This document shows, piece after piece, positions 25,510-34,507 of a stretch of DNA of 64,000 nucleotides. The notes under the pieces are model-generated. The model worked only from the letters and a program-made list of their open reading frames with translations, did no database searches and was not told where the DNA came from. The translations under genes were made by a program, and so were the position numbers. Each line of letters begins with the position of its first letter. Position 1 is the stretch's first letter. The stretch is from NCBI GenBank assembly GCA_018829445.1, contig JAHJTV010000001.1, positions 26,100-90,099 on the forward strand, in the 5' to 3' direction. The stretch comes from a bacterium (GTDB lineage Bacteria; SAR324; XYD2-FULL-50-16).

Positions 25510-25628
25510 AACGTGATTTAAAAAGCTGAAGTGATACAGCTCTCTATTAAAAATTCATCATCTGAGTGAAGAAATAGTCGCGAGGATGGAAAAATCCCTG
25601 GCAAGAATCCATATAAGAGGGTATTCCC

Positions 25629-25949
25629 GTGAGTCACACAAAGCCATCATGCCAGGAGTTTTTTGATCGAATCAGCCGGAAAGGTGTTGTCCTGGTCGAT
25701 TTTAGTGCTGACTGGTCTGTTCCATGCAACACCCAACTCCCTGCCATCAGTCTAATCTCAAAATTATTCAATCAAAAAGCCTCTGTTGAGATAATTGATG
25801 TGGATGATCAGAGAAAACTGGCAACATCACTTCAAATCACCAGTATTCCAACGATGATATTGTTTAAAGATGGTATCGAAGTGATGCGTTTTGTCGGTCT
25901 TCAAAAACCGGATGTGCTTTCCCAAGCCTTGGAAAATATGATCGGTTGA
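25629..25949 (+). CDS. Thioredoxin-like protein with WSVPC active site
   Basis: The 106 residues are a full thioredoxin fold (VVLVDFSADWSVPC near 21-34, then VDVDDQ-like EIIDVDDQ and the cis-Pro loop ITSIPTMILFKDG). The usual WCGPC is WSVPC here, so the first, attacking cysteine is a serine and the protein cannot run the normal dithiol cycle. The start is GTG after AGAGGG. The remaining Cys could bind a persulfide or form mixed disulfides. Control by the ATGTTACC activator is likely. Single gene. Confidence 0.85.
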   Translation: MSHTKPSCQEFFDRISRKGVVLVDFSADWSVPCNTQLPAISLISKLFNQKASVEIIDVDDQRKLATSLQITSIPTMILFKDGIEVMRFVGLQKPDVLSQALENMIG

Positions 25950-26215
25950 TAAATCAATAGCGAAACAAAAATGATCTATTCAGCACGCCTGAAATATCAA
26001 CCTTATCTATCATGGAACACAACAAACAGCAGAGAATCCTGTAAATGGAGGAATGATTTTTTTTGAGAGGGAGAAGATTCATCAATGTAATTAAATCAAG
26101 GATAAGTAGAATCAAGAAGAGATTTGAAAATCCAGGGAAATTTTTTGATACTACCAAGTGTTTTTATCAGTAAAGAACTAAAATTATGGGTTAATTTATA
26201 TTATGAGGATCAGCC

Positions 26216-26662
26216 ATGAGTTTAAAGACAAAGATAGGCATTATTATTTGTGATCGTTACCGCCGTTGCGCAGGTGGAAAGTGCTTTCGTTCATTAAAAA
26301 ACAAAGAAGGAGCATTCAGCATCTATACAGATACAGAGCCGGAACTTGTAGGTTACACCTCCTGTGATGGGTGCCCTGGTGGAAATATTGAATACTGCGG
26401 TGAAGAGATGGTAAAAAATGGGGCTGAAGTTATCCATCTGGCAACAGGTCTTGTCGTCGGGTATCCCCCTTGTCCCTATATTAAGGATTTTAAGGCTTTT
26501 CTTGAAAAACGATTCGGTGTCAAAGTTGTTATCGGCACCCATCCGATCCCGAAAAAATACCTGGAAATGCACACAAATCTGGGAACATGGCAGAATCCGG
26601 AGTGGAAGCAGATCATAGAACCGACCATGGCTGATGAAGCAATCCGGGAAAACTATAACTGA
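26216..26662 (+). CDS. CGGC-domain cysteine-rich protein
   Basis: The 148 residues match the CGGC domain family of putative metal- or iron-sulfur-binding proteins: RYRRCAGGKCFRSL near 14-27, SCDGCPGGNIEYCGEEMV near 50-65 and YPPCPYIKDF near 85. No enzymatic function is established for the family. A single gene between the thioredoxin-like gene and a palindromic repeat; it converges on the cytochrome b gene. Confidence 0.8.
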   Translation: MSLKTKIGIIICDRYRRCAGGKCFRSLKNKEGAFSIYTDTEPELVGYTSCDGCPGGNIEYCGEEMVKNGAEVIHLATGLVVGYPPCPYIKDFKAFLEKRFGVKVVIGTHPIPKKYLEMHTNLGTWQNPEWKQIIEPTMADEAIRENYN

Positions 26663-26713
26663 TAATCACCATGGACAGCAAGGGAACAATTTGTTCCCTT
26701 GATAAGATGACAG
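26659..26713. repeat. Repeat with perfect palindrome GGGAACAATTTGTTCCC, copy 2
   Basis: The palindrome at 26682-26698 extends to AAGGG...CCCTT here (nine-base arms). Flanks match the copy at 22001-22058. It sits between two convergent genes (CGGC protein and cytochrome b), where a hairpin could also act as a two-way terminator. Confidence 0.65.
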
Positions 26714-26748
26714 TAAGTTTGCCTGAAATTGCAGTGCCGCCTGCAGCG

Positions 26749-27711
26749 TCAATCCTTCAGACGGTACTTATAAATCCGGTGAAATCCGGTAATCATAACT
26801 TCAAAATGCTGTTTCACATTGTCTCCGGTTGATGCAAGATAAAGATGACCGATTAGAAAAGCCAGCATTCCAAAGGCACTGATCAAATGGAGGATGAATA
26901 TGTATTTCATGTTTTCCAGCCCACCGATCCAGCCAATCAGAAACCCCATAATATCAGGCCTTAGCAGAGTAAATCCGGTTAAAACCACCACTGGCATCAA
27001 CCCGAACATGATACTGAAATAAGCCGGTTTCTGCAGCGGATTCAAACGATTGTCCTTCTTCATGTGATAGGGATGTTCCTCTCTTTTAAAAATTCCGATG
27101 GCATAAAACAAGGCCTGTTTTAGTATTCCCTCTTTTATCTCCCACAACTGAGGTATGAACTGTTTGATATCTCCCGTGGCAATTTCATATATCAGGAATA
27201 ATATGTACTGGGTAAGTAAAAAATATCCCAGCTGATTGTGGATGTAGCCGGAAAGATGGTCCGGTCCCATGTAATGCATTATAAACCCCGATCCCAACAA
27301 TCCAAGGACGGTTAGGGCGTTCAACCAGTGACCCATCCGTGTTATCCAGCCATATATATGATCTTTACCCACTTCCTCCAGAAACAGGGGTATTTTTCTG
27401 CCAGCCAGAAAGCGACCGAAACCGTGCAGCAGACCGAATGCCAGCGCTCCGAGTGCAGCCATAACCCCAAGAATTTCAATAGCAGGAAATGTCGTTGTCC
27501 CGATAAGATAGTTGTATGGCTTTTCAAGAGAGTTAATCTCTTTCACCAGGTAAGCAACACTTTCACTCCCCTCGATTTCCATGTAAACAGCTTTTTGAAT
27601 CTCATCCGCATGGATGTTGATTGACCCAAAAACCATAAAAAACAGGAGATAGACTATCAAAACACCACCGGCTTTTTGAGATTTCTGTCTTTTCATTTTT
27701 TCTTCCATCAT
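26749..27711 (-). CDS. Cytochrome b membrane subunit of the Psr/Phs-like operon
   Basis: About 320 residues with an N-terminal signal-like helix and four or five further membrane helices typical of the formate dehydrogenase gamma / thiosulfate reductase cytochrome b family. Histidines expected to bind haem are seen in the helices near GHWLNALTVLGLLGSGFIMHY and ILHLISAFGMLAFLIGHLYL. It should link the molybdoenzyme and its ferredoxin to the quinone pool. The start may be 27711 or the internal ATG at 27696, which has a GGAAG site five bases upstream. Last gene of the operon. Confidence 0.82.
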   Translation of the reverse strand: MMEEKMKRQKSQKAGGVLIVYLLFFMVFGSINIHADEIQKAVYMEIEGSESVAYLVKEINSLEKPYNYLIGTTTFPAIEILGVMAALGALAFGLLHGFGRFLAGRKIPLFLEEVGKDHIYGWITRMGHWLNALTVLGLLGSGFIMHYMGPDHLSGYIHNQLGYFLLTQYILFLIYEIATGDIKQFIPQLWEIKEGILKQALFYAIGIFKREEHPYHMKKDNRLNPLQKPAYFSIMFGLMPVVVLTGFTLLRPDIMGFLIGWIGGLENMKYIFILHLISAFGMLAFLIGHLYLASTGDNVKQHFEVMITGFHRIYKYRLKD

Positions 27712-27785
27712 TTTACCGTCGTTTTTTACCGAAGTATCCGTAAAACACTTGAATAGTATATTTGGAGCTGTATTTCAGAATGTTA

Positions 27786-28484
27786 TCAGCAACCTTCTTC
27801 TTCCTCCTCCTCCTCTTCTTCCTCCTCTTCCTCCTCGCCTTCTTCCTGTCCCTCCTCTTCCTCTTCAATCCCAACATCATTAGTATCAAGTGCTGCAATG
27901 GTCCATTTTTGACCCGGTAGTTTGATCAAAGGGTCATCATCAGTAAAATAGCGGTAGGCTGCCAGTTGTTTTAATTGCACTTCGTCAGCTTCACCGGGAT
28001 CGATATTGGAAAACTGAGGCTGAAGAAACCTGTTTTCAAAGGTTTTAAATCCTCCATCCAGGAGCTTGACACTGTATCCAAGGCTTGCCAGAAGTGCTGC
28101 CGTTTCCAGTCCGTCTTCAGATTGATTTCCATACACAATTATCGGCATGGAGATATTCTTAAACTGCTTCCTGATCCACCCGATATCCTCCAATTTTTTC
28201 ACATCATAGCAGTTGAGTTCTTCTGTTATCTTTGCCTGTTCCTTACATTCCGCTTGGGTTCGGAATCCGGCCACTTCAAAATTCCGTTTTCCCTTTATCA
28301 TCCAGTCTGCCAGCTGATCTCCGGAAACTTGATTCTGCAGAATCTTGCTTGCATAGCTTTTCAGATCCGGTCTAATGACAGGATTATCTCCATTGGCAAA
28401 TCCGAATACCGACAATAATATGCCAAGTCCAAGAGCTGAAATAATAAAAAAACGAGGGATCGATACTTTTTGTTGCTCTTTCAT
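27786..28484 (-). CDS. Exported rhodanese-like protein with poly-Glu tail ending Gly-Cys
   Basis: A 232-residue protein with one N-terminal membrane helix or signal (about 10-30) and a rhodanese-like domain (about 35-175). The active-site loop reads VYGNQSED, without the catalytic cysteine. The C terminus is almost pure glutamate (about 20 Glu) ending in GC, directly followed by TGA and TAA. The only free C-terminal cysteine is thus at the very end. It lies between the YeeE/YedE selenoprotein and the cytochrome b. The acidic tail may be a metal or partner binding arm, but no function is known to me. Confidence 0.75.
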   Translation of the reverse strand: MKEQQKVSIPRFFIISALGLGILLSVFGFANGDNPVIRPDLKSYASKILQNQVSGDQLADWMIKGKRNFEVAGFRTQAECKEQAKITEELNCYDVKKLEDIGWIRKQFKNISMPIIVYGNQSEDGLETAALLASLGYSVKLLDGGFKTFENRFLQPQFSNIDPGEADEVQLKQLAAYRYFTDDDPLIKLPGQKWTIAALDTNDVGIEEEEEGQEEGEEEEEEEEEEEEEEGC

Positions 28485-28555
28485 GATCTGTTCTCCTTAA
28501 AACCGGATTTCTTGACTATTTGAAATATTTTTAAAACTGTTTTGAGATAATAATA

Positions 28556-29146
28556 TCACCCATTTTTGTAAAGCTTCCCTTCTGTCTTCCCCAGAAGGAA
28601 AAAGGTCATAAACGCAACAATAACAACAAGCAGAACCATAATCCCATGGGGAATCGAGACTAAACTGCTCAGGGTCATTTTTCCCAGACTGCCTGACTCC
28701 AGTGGTTCAAAAATCAGTGTATAGGTTTCGCTGTAGATTAGAGCACCAGCCATGAATCCAATAATAAAAATAATTGCGTCAATTTTTTTTGCTGCACCTG
28801 CAACAATTGAGGTTCCCGGTCAATAACCCCCTACAACCATCCCTGCTCCCAGCAACAACCCTCCAATGATCTGTCCGCTCAAATTCAAGCTGGAAAGCTG
28901 GACCAGGCTGATGTCCAGTATCCCCAGGTAAAAAGCCAAATAGGTCAAGATCATGGCGGTCACCACTGCAGAAAACATGATTCGCATTACCGCCCAGTCA
29001 TTACCATAAAACACGGCAGAGATCTTTCTGGAATTACCCATCCCGACGCTCTGCAAAATATAGCCGAAAACAACTCCCACCATCATGGCAATCATGATCA
29101 TGGTTGCATAATTGATGGTTCCGAGTTTAAAAAAGGGTGCTATCAT
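28556..29146 (-). CDS. YeeE/YedE-family transporter, selenoprotein
   Basis: Two frame-matched open stretches join through an in-frame TGA (28820-28822) to give 196 residues. The TGA is exactly where the family has its conserved Cys: the motif reads VVGGY-Sec-PGTSIVAG (related proteins have GGxCPGTS). About five to six hydrophobic helices are visible. The family moves thiosulfate, sulfite or other sulfane sulfur, and some members are linked with selenium metabolism. A SECIS-like hairpin with an AGGT loop follows 13 nt after the TGA. It is paired with a second YeeE/YedE gene 38 bp upstream in the Psr/Phs-like operon. Confidence 0.88.
28789..28806 (-). promoter_or_regulatory. Candidate bacterial SECIS element (YeeE/YedE)
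   Basis: On the minus strand TTGTTGC pairs with GCAGCAA (one T-G wobble) around the loop AGGT, containing the GGU that SelB recognises in E. coli SECIS. It starts 13 nt after the TGA. Confidence 0.7.
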
Positions 29147-29184
29147 CTGTGATCTCCGGTTTCTAATTTAATTTTTATGATGGA

Positions 29185-29712
29185 TTACAACCATTCCCTG
29201 CGTACAAAAAAGGCGACAATCAGACCAGCTGCAAACACGGATAAAAAGAATACCCATCCGGATACAGCCAATACCGAAGCCCCGGTTAATGCCAGACCAC
29301 TGGTACAGCCTCCCGCTAAACGGGCACCCAGTGCCACCAGTATTCCGCCGACAAAAGCGGTAACAACCCTTCGTTTGTTGGTGGTATGATCACCTTTGAG
29401 CATCATGGTTTTGGTTCTTTTTCCACGGATTGCGGCAATAAGACCACCGGCAAAAATTCCGATCATCATGTAAACCAGCCAGTTGTCCAGTGGGTGAACC
29501 GATGATGACAGATATTGATCGAAATACGTAATCCCGGACGTATGCTCGGGAACAATCTTATCCATGCCGTATGCCAAAAACCGGGTCAAAGATCCTGAGG
29601 CCCCCAATCCTCTCCCAACCAGGAGAAATGAGAGGAAAAGAACGGTTCCGATTCCAATTCCGCCAATATAGGGATTGATATACGGCTTTTCATTTTCTGG
29701 TGCATTGATCAT
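29185..29712 (-). CDS. YeeE/YedE-family sulfur transporter (Cys type)
   Basis: The 175-residue membrane protein has about four to five helices and the family motif ARLAGGCTSGLALTG near 135-149 with its Cys intact. Together with the next gene it probably forms a two-part transporter, each half holding one sulfur-relay residue (Cys here, Sec there). The two halves flank each other in the operon with the rhodanese, which is the expected partner for sulfane sulfur. Confidence 0.87.
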   Translation of the reverse strand: MINAPENEKPYINPYIGGIGIGTVLFLSFLLVGRGLGASGSLTRFLAYGMDKIVPEHTSGITYFDQYLSSSVHPLDNWLVYMMIGIFAGGLIAAIRGKRTKTMMLKGDHTTNKRRVVTAFVGGILVALGARLAGGCTSGLALTGASVLAVSGWVFFLSVFAAGLIVAFFVRREWL

Positions 29713-29790
29713 CTTTTTCCTTTATTTTTTTATTTTATTAAGTTTCAACCTTCACACCTTCATCGAATATTATGGACTGGTTTAAGTGCT

Positions 29791-30357
29791 TCAACCCGCA
29801 AGTATAGAGTTTTCTTTAACAGTTGAAGCAAGAAGAAAATATTTGGGTTGGGTTTTTTTCTCCGCTTTCAACACTTTTGTTTCTCTTTTTTTCAGTAGTT
29901 GTGAGATCTCACTGTTCTTGTCATTAACATCTCCAAAGACCAGCGAATTGGTGGGGCAGACTTCAACACATGCTGGTTGCCGATCGGTTCCTATCCTGTG
30001 CTCGCAGAAAGTGCATTTATCCACATAACTGGCTGGATGGTAATAGCGAGCGCCATAAGGACAACCGGAGATACACTGCCTGCAGCCCACACACAGATCC
30101 TTATCAATCAATACAATACCGTCCTTTATATAACTGGCTCCCGTGGGGCAAACTGCAACGCAGGGTGCATTTTTACAGTGTTGACAGCGATTGGAGTACA
30201 ATGCCAGGTTTAATCCTGCCGGTGTTTCCGTTAATACTTGTTCAGTCCAGTCCCTGGCGTAGCCGTCGGGTACATTATTTTCCATCTTGCAGGCCAGCAC
30301 ACAAGCATCACAGGCCACACAGGTTGTTAAGTCAATCGTCATTGCATATCTTGCCAT
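29791..30357 (-). CDS. Ferredoxin subunit of a Psr/Phs-type molybdoenzyme
   Basis: About 188 residues with four [4Fe-4S] motifs in the NrfC/PsrB/DmsB order: CVACDACVLACK, CQHCKNAPCVAVCP, CVGCRQCISGCP and CTFCEHRIGTDRQPACVEVCP. It passes electrons between the catalytic subunit just upstream and the cytochrome b at the operon end. The start at 30357 follows AGAGGTGA by a few bases; an upstream ATG at 30384 would overlap the previous gene. Confidence 0.88.
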   Translation of the reverse strand: MARYAMTIDLTTCVACDACVLACKMENNVPDGYARDWTEQVLTETPAGLNLALYSNRCQHCKNAPCVAVCPTGASYIKDGIVLIDKDLCVGCRQCISGCPYGARYYHPASYVDKCTFCEHRIGTDRQPACVEVCPTNSLVFGDVNDKNSEISQLLKKRETKVLKAEKKTQPKYFLLASTVKENSILAG

Positions 30358-30367
30358 CGTCACCTCT

Positions 30368-32575
30368 TTAGACAAATGTAACAAAATTAATCTGTGAACC
30401 GGTGGATCCCATAATCGGGTCCAGGCTGTATTCGGTCAGTAAGCCATTGTCATCAGCACCTTTTTCGAAAGCTTTGCTTAACCGGCGATCGGATCGACCG
30501 AAACCATGGGCAATGTAAACACAATCCTGCCGTATGCGTTTGGTGACACGGACTCGAATCCGATTGCTTTTTACCCCTTTCTCATTTTTTAGTACCGTAT
30601 AGTCGCCATCCCTTAAATTCAAAACGGCTGCAATTTCAGGATGTACCCAGACACTGTTTTCCGGATATACCTCCAACAACATGGCATTATTGGAGGTACG
30701 GGTAAAGGTATGCTGGGGAACTCTACCGTAGAGCAACCGAAAGTAATCATTCGGTGGTGCTGGATGTTTCTGAAACCTTGGCATGGGGTCGTAACCGGCA
30801 GATTCCAGTTTTTTGGAGTAAAATTCCACTTTTTTGGAAGATGTACTGAACTTCATGGACGGTTTCGAGTAAGCTTTTTTTAGTACCCCGCCTTTTTGGT
30901 TTATATCCTCCAGAGATGATCCCATTTGACGCAATTGGTAATCGATTACTTCTCCAAAATCTCCAAAATTAAAAGTCCCTCCCACTCCAAGTCGATTGGC
31001 CAGTTCCTTGGCGATCCACCAGCTGGGTTTACTCTGATATAAAGGTTTTACAACCGGCTGCCGAATGGAAACAAAGGGTTCTCTCCATTCAGGTGCATTC
31101 ATGTTATCATATCGTTCCAGATAGGTTGTATCCGGCAGGATAACATCCGCAAATCCCGTGATTTCGGATGGCATGGTTTCAACAACGACCAGCAGATCCA
31201 GATGTTGGGCTGCTTCTGCCAATAATTCCGGGTTGGGAACAGATCGAACCAGGTTCGTGCTATATACCAGCCACCCCTTGATCGGAGCATTCTGGTATCC
31301 TCCCTTATATCTTCCCGGAATGGAAGCTTCGATAATATCCTGAACGGGTGTGCTTGTCCCCAGCGGATATTTTGCCTTGATATCCAGAGCATGGGCTGCC
31401 TTATGGTCTACCTTCGGATATGGGTAATCAGGTACTTTTATTCTGTCGCCGAGAAAAATGCCGCTCTCGCGGCCCCATGCTCCCAGGAGACCGTTTATAA
31501 TAGCCATGGCTCTGGCTCTCTGGGTATCATCTCCGTACCAGGCAAATCGCCGTCCTGGAAATAATAATGAGTCGGGAATGGCATTTCCCAGCTCCCGAGC
31601 AGTCTGTCGAATATCCACAGCTTCCAGCCCGGTATAGGAAGAAGCCCATTCAGGTGTTGTATTTTCAACATGGTCCTTCAACAGATCAAACCCAATTGTA
31701 TATTGTTCTACAAAATCCTTATCATACAACTCTTCATAAATCAGCACATGCATCCAGGCTAACAGCAGGGCAATATCTGCACCCGGTTTGATCTGCAACC
31801 AGTAGTTGGCCTTACTGGCTGCGGTTGAATACCTGGGGTCCACTACAATATGTTTTGAACCATTTCGAAGACCGGTGGTGTAATCCTGTACCGTCACATT
31901 ATGCATATTCTCACCCAGATGGCTTCCAATAAAGGCCACAACCTTGGCCTTATCCAGACCGGCACGCTCTACTCCTCCCGGTCCTTTGCCAAAGGTCAGG
32001 GACCAGCCGATGTCACGTGCTCCCCGGCACTGTGCATATGAGGGGTGTCCTTCCGTTTCCGAGCCAATGGCATGCCACAGTTTTTCAAAGGGATCGGCTC
32101 CTTTTCCATGTTTCAGCAAAGCCAGTGATTCAGGTCCATATTGCTCTTTTATTGACTTCATTTTGTCGGCAACATATTTCAGGGCTTCATCCCAGCTGAC
32201 GGCCTTAAATCGATCTGATCCAAAACCGTTTGTCCTGATTAAAGGGGTTTTTAAACGATCAGGGTCATATAGTTGCCCCAGACCGCCGGTTCCTCTTGGA
32301 CAAAGCTTTCCCCTTGAAATCGGATGGTCCGGATTTCCTGCAATTTTTATTGCTCTGCCGTTTCTTACAGTCACGTTGATACCGCATCCCATAAAACAGA
32401 CGTCACAATAGGACGGAATGACTTTTTCTCCGCTGTCGGGACGGTTGGAATCAGTGCGTTTGACGGCGCTCTCAGCCTTACGGGAGATAAAAGCGGATGT
32501 TCCGGCGACAGCTGCGCCGCCGAGAATTGCTGATTTTGTAAGATCGATAAACTTTCTTCTGGTTATCTTTGACAT
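30368..32575 (-). CDS. Psr/Phs-like molybdopterin oxidoreductase catalytic subunit
   Basis: The 735-residue protein starts with a Tat signal (KITRRKFIDLTKSAILGG) and so acts in the periplasm. It has a [4Fe-4S] site (YCDVCFMGCG, then CPRG) near 55-95, the molybdopterin region and a putative Mo-ligating cysteine in YAQCRGARDIG near 182. C-terminal molydopterin-binding fold includes PENSVWVHPEIAA. Length and motifs are closest to polysulfide/thiosulfate/tetrathionate reductases; the substrate is inferred from the neighbouring sulfur transporters and rhodanese. First gene of a six-gene minus-strand operon. Confidence 0.87.
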   Translation of the reverse strand: MSKITRRKFIDLTKSAILGGAAVAGTSAFISRKAESAVKRTDSNRPDSGEKVIPSYCDVCFMGCGINVTVRNGRAIKIAGNPDHPISRGKLCPRGTGGLGQLYDPDRLKTPLIRTNGFGSDRFKAVSWDEALKYVADKMKSIKEQYGPESLALLKHGKGADPFEKLWHAIGSETEGHPSYAQCRGARDIGWSLTFGKGPGGVERAGLDKAKVVAFIGSHLGENMHNVTVQDYTTGLRNGSKHIVVDPRYSTAASKANYWLQIKPGADIALLLAWMHVLIYEELYDKDFVEQYTIGFDLLKDHVENTTPEWASSYTGLEAVDIRQTARELGNAIPDSLLFPGRRFAWYGDDTQRARAMAIINGLLGAWGRESGIFLGDRIKVPDYPYPKVDHKAAHALDIKAKYPLGTSTPVQDIIEASIPGRYKGGYQNAPIKGWLVYSTNLVRSVPNPELLAEAAQHLDLLVVVETMPSEITGFADVILPDTTYLERYDNMNAPEWREPFVSIRQPVVKPLYQSKPSWWIAKELANRLGVGGTFNFGDFGEVIDYQLRQMGSSLEDINQKGGVLKKAYSKPSMKFSTSSKKVEFYSKKLESAGYDPMPRFQKHPAPPNDYFRLLYGRVPQHTFTRTSNNAMLLEVYPENSVWVHPEIAAVLNLRDGDYTVLKNEKGVKSNRIRVRVTKRIRQDCVYIAHGFGRSDRRLSKAFEKGADDNGLLTEYSLDPIMGSTGSQINFVTFV

Positions 32576-32834
32576 CGGTTTTCCTGATCCTGTTGAACCC
32601 GTTATCGGATATAAGTGACTGTTATTTTTATAGTGAGTTAGTTGATGCTTTCATTACCCTAATAGGCTTCCCAGAACCCATTCACATAAAGACCAAACCT
32701 GTTAATGCCGGTTTTTATCATTGATGGACATCGACATGAGAAAGTCCGGACTCTTTACGCAATGATTAATTGCAGCTCTGTTGCGGCAATAAGGCTTGCC
32801 GGAAAACATACATGCACACTTGAACCTCTTTATC

Positions 32835-32850
32835 AGCAAAAGCTATACCA
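32835..32850 (-). promoter_or_regulatory. Sigma-54 promoter of the Psr/Phs-like operon
   Basis: On the minus strand the site reads TGGTATAGCTTTTGCT, with TGG and TTGCT and the GG-N10-GC spacing correct. It is about 260 bp before the start at 32575 and 75-160 bp downstream of TTAACA palindromes. Confidence 0.55.
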
Positions 32851-32924
32851 CTAATCTGGTTTGCTTTTATTGCACTACATAACTTTGATATTATGATATA
32901 TTTTAAATTGACTCAGATTATCTG

Positions 32925-32993
32925 TGTTAAGATGAGCTTTGACATTTTAACAGGTGTTAAAATATAATGGAAAACAGCTTAACATGTGTTTGA
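32925..32993. promoter_or_regulatory. TTAACA-NN-TGTTAA operator sites
   Basis: A perfect inverted repeat with nine-base arms ATTTTAACA/TGTTAAAAT around GG at 32944-32963, a weaker copy TTAACATGTGTTTG at 32979-32992 and a half-site TGTTAA at 32925. They are between the molybdoenzyme operon and the divergent activator no. 3 and are its likely binding sites. Confidence 0.55.
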
Positions 32994-33035
32994 TCGAAAA
33001 AGGCATCGATTTTAACCCATAAACCCACTTTGAAT

Positions 33036-34445
33036 ATGAATTCAGATAACCGGATTGAATCATTGGAATCCGTACAGATCAGCCAGTATTCCGAAAAGAT
33101 CATCAACACAATGGCTGAAGCTTTGGTATTGATCGCACCCGACGGTATGATTCTAATGGTTAACAAATCCTTCGAAAGGATGTTTGGATATAAGAAGGAT
33201 GAGATTGTCGGGCAATCCTGCACCCAATTGAATTGTGATGTGTGTGACTTTAGCCCGCAGGGTAAACAGCACAAGTGGTGCAAGCTTTTTTCTTACGGCA
33301 AGGATGTCAAGAAAAGGTGTCACGTGAAAAAGAAAGATGGCACCTATCTGGCAGTATTAAAAAACGCATCCATTCTTAAGAACGAGAAGGATGAAGATAT
33401 CGGTGCCGTTGAAATTCTAACCGATATCTCGGAGATGGATCGTCTGGATCGGGAAGTCAATCTATTATCGCGGCGATTGTTGGAAGATGGTTCTTTTCAG
33501 GGAATTGTCGGCAAATCGCCCTCCATTCAGAAAGTGTTTGAACTTGTCGAGAAAGCGGCCTGGAGTGAATCCCCTATCATTATCTACGGAGAAAGCGGTA
33601 CCGGAAAGGAGCTGGTGGCCCAGGCAATTCATCAACTTGGAAAGAGAAAAGATAAGCCGTTTGTACAACTGAATTGCGCGGCTTTAAATGAATCGATACT
33701 GGAAAGCGAGCTGTTCGGTCATGTCAAGGGGGCCTTCACCGGCGCATTCCGCCACAGGATTGGTCGATTTGAAACTGCTGATGGCGGTGACATTTTCCTG
33801 GATGAAATCGGTGATGTCCCCATTTCAATCCAGGTTAAACTGCTACGTGTTCTTGAACAGAAGCAAATTGAAAGAGTGGGTGATCATCAGCCGATTCCGG
33901 TAGATGTACGTTTGATTACAGCCACCAACAAAAACCTTGAGGAGATGATCAGCCGTCAGGAGTTCAGAGAGGATTTTTTCTTTCGTATCAATGTCATCCC
34001 CATTTATATTCCTCCTTTGCGGGAGCGTCTGGATGATATTCCACTCCTGGTTGACAGTTTTATTCGGGCCTTGGTTAAACGCACGGGTAAAAAAATCACC
34101 GGACTGACCACCGAGAGCCTCAACTATCTACTGGCATATACCTGGCCCGGAAATGTCAGGGAACTGAAAAGTATTTTGGAATATGCATTTGTCGTTGCTG
34201 AAAAGGGACTGATAAGACCGGATCAACTCCCCCACAGCGTATTAAAAAAGGAGAATCCAATTAGTATGAAAAATATGGTTTCCAGTTCCAACGAAAACCA
34301 GGAAAAAACAGAGTTGATACAGGCATTAAACCAGGCTAAAGGGAATCAGTCCGAGGCCGCCCGCACGCTGGGAGTTAGCCGGATAACAGTATGGAACAGG
34401 ATGAAAAAATATAATATCGATCTTAAAAGAATCCTGACATCATAG
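33036..34445 (+). CDS. Sigma-54 activator with Cys-containing PAS domain (no. 3)
   Basis: About 469 residues. PAS domain (about 15-140) with cysteine motif [11 protein letters not shown]...WCKLF...[12 protein letters not shown]+ domain with Walker A GESGTGKE near 185, intact GAFTGA loop, FLDEIGD and [10 protein letters not shown]. Fis-like HTH at the end ([23 protein letters not shown]). Start: ATG at 33036 preferred over an in-frame TTG at 33030. Divergent from the Psr/Phs-like operon, which has a matching sigma-54 promoter and operators between the two genes. Confidence 0.9.
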   Translation: MNSDNRIESLESVQISQYSEKIINTMAEALVLIAPDGMILMVNKSFERMFGYKKDEIVGQSCTQLNCDVCDFSPQGKQHKWCKLFSYGKDVKKRCHVKKKDGTYLAVLKNASILKNEKDEDIGAVEILTDISEMDRLDREVNLLSRRLLEDGSFQGIVGKSPSIQKVFELVEKAAWSESPIIIYGESGTGKELVAQAIHQLGKRKDKPFVQLNCAALNESILESELFGHVKGAFTGAFRHRIGRFETADGGDIFLDEIGDVPISIQVKLLRVLEQKQIERVGDHQPIPVDVRLITATNKNLEEMISRQEFREDFFFRINVIPIYIPPLRERLDDIPLLVDSFIRALVKRTGKKITGLTTESLNYLLAYTWPGNVRELKSILEYAFVVAEKGLIRPDQLPHSVLKKENPISMKNMVSSSNENQEKTELIQALNQAKGNQSEAARTLGVSRITVWNRMKKYNIDLKRILTS

Positions 34446-34507
34446 TACGGAAATCCGAGATTGATGATGGGTTAAACAGTTTAAGGATTTAAAGCTGTCG
34501 GTATGTT

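Noticed and set aside
27784..27788. TGA after the Gly-Cys end of the poly-Glu rhodanese read as selenocysteine
   Set aside because: The TGA is directly followed by TAA and no convincing SECIS hairpin follows; listed only as a speculation in the finding.
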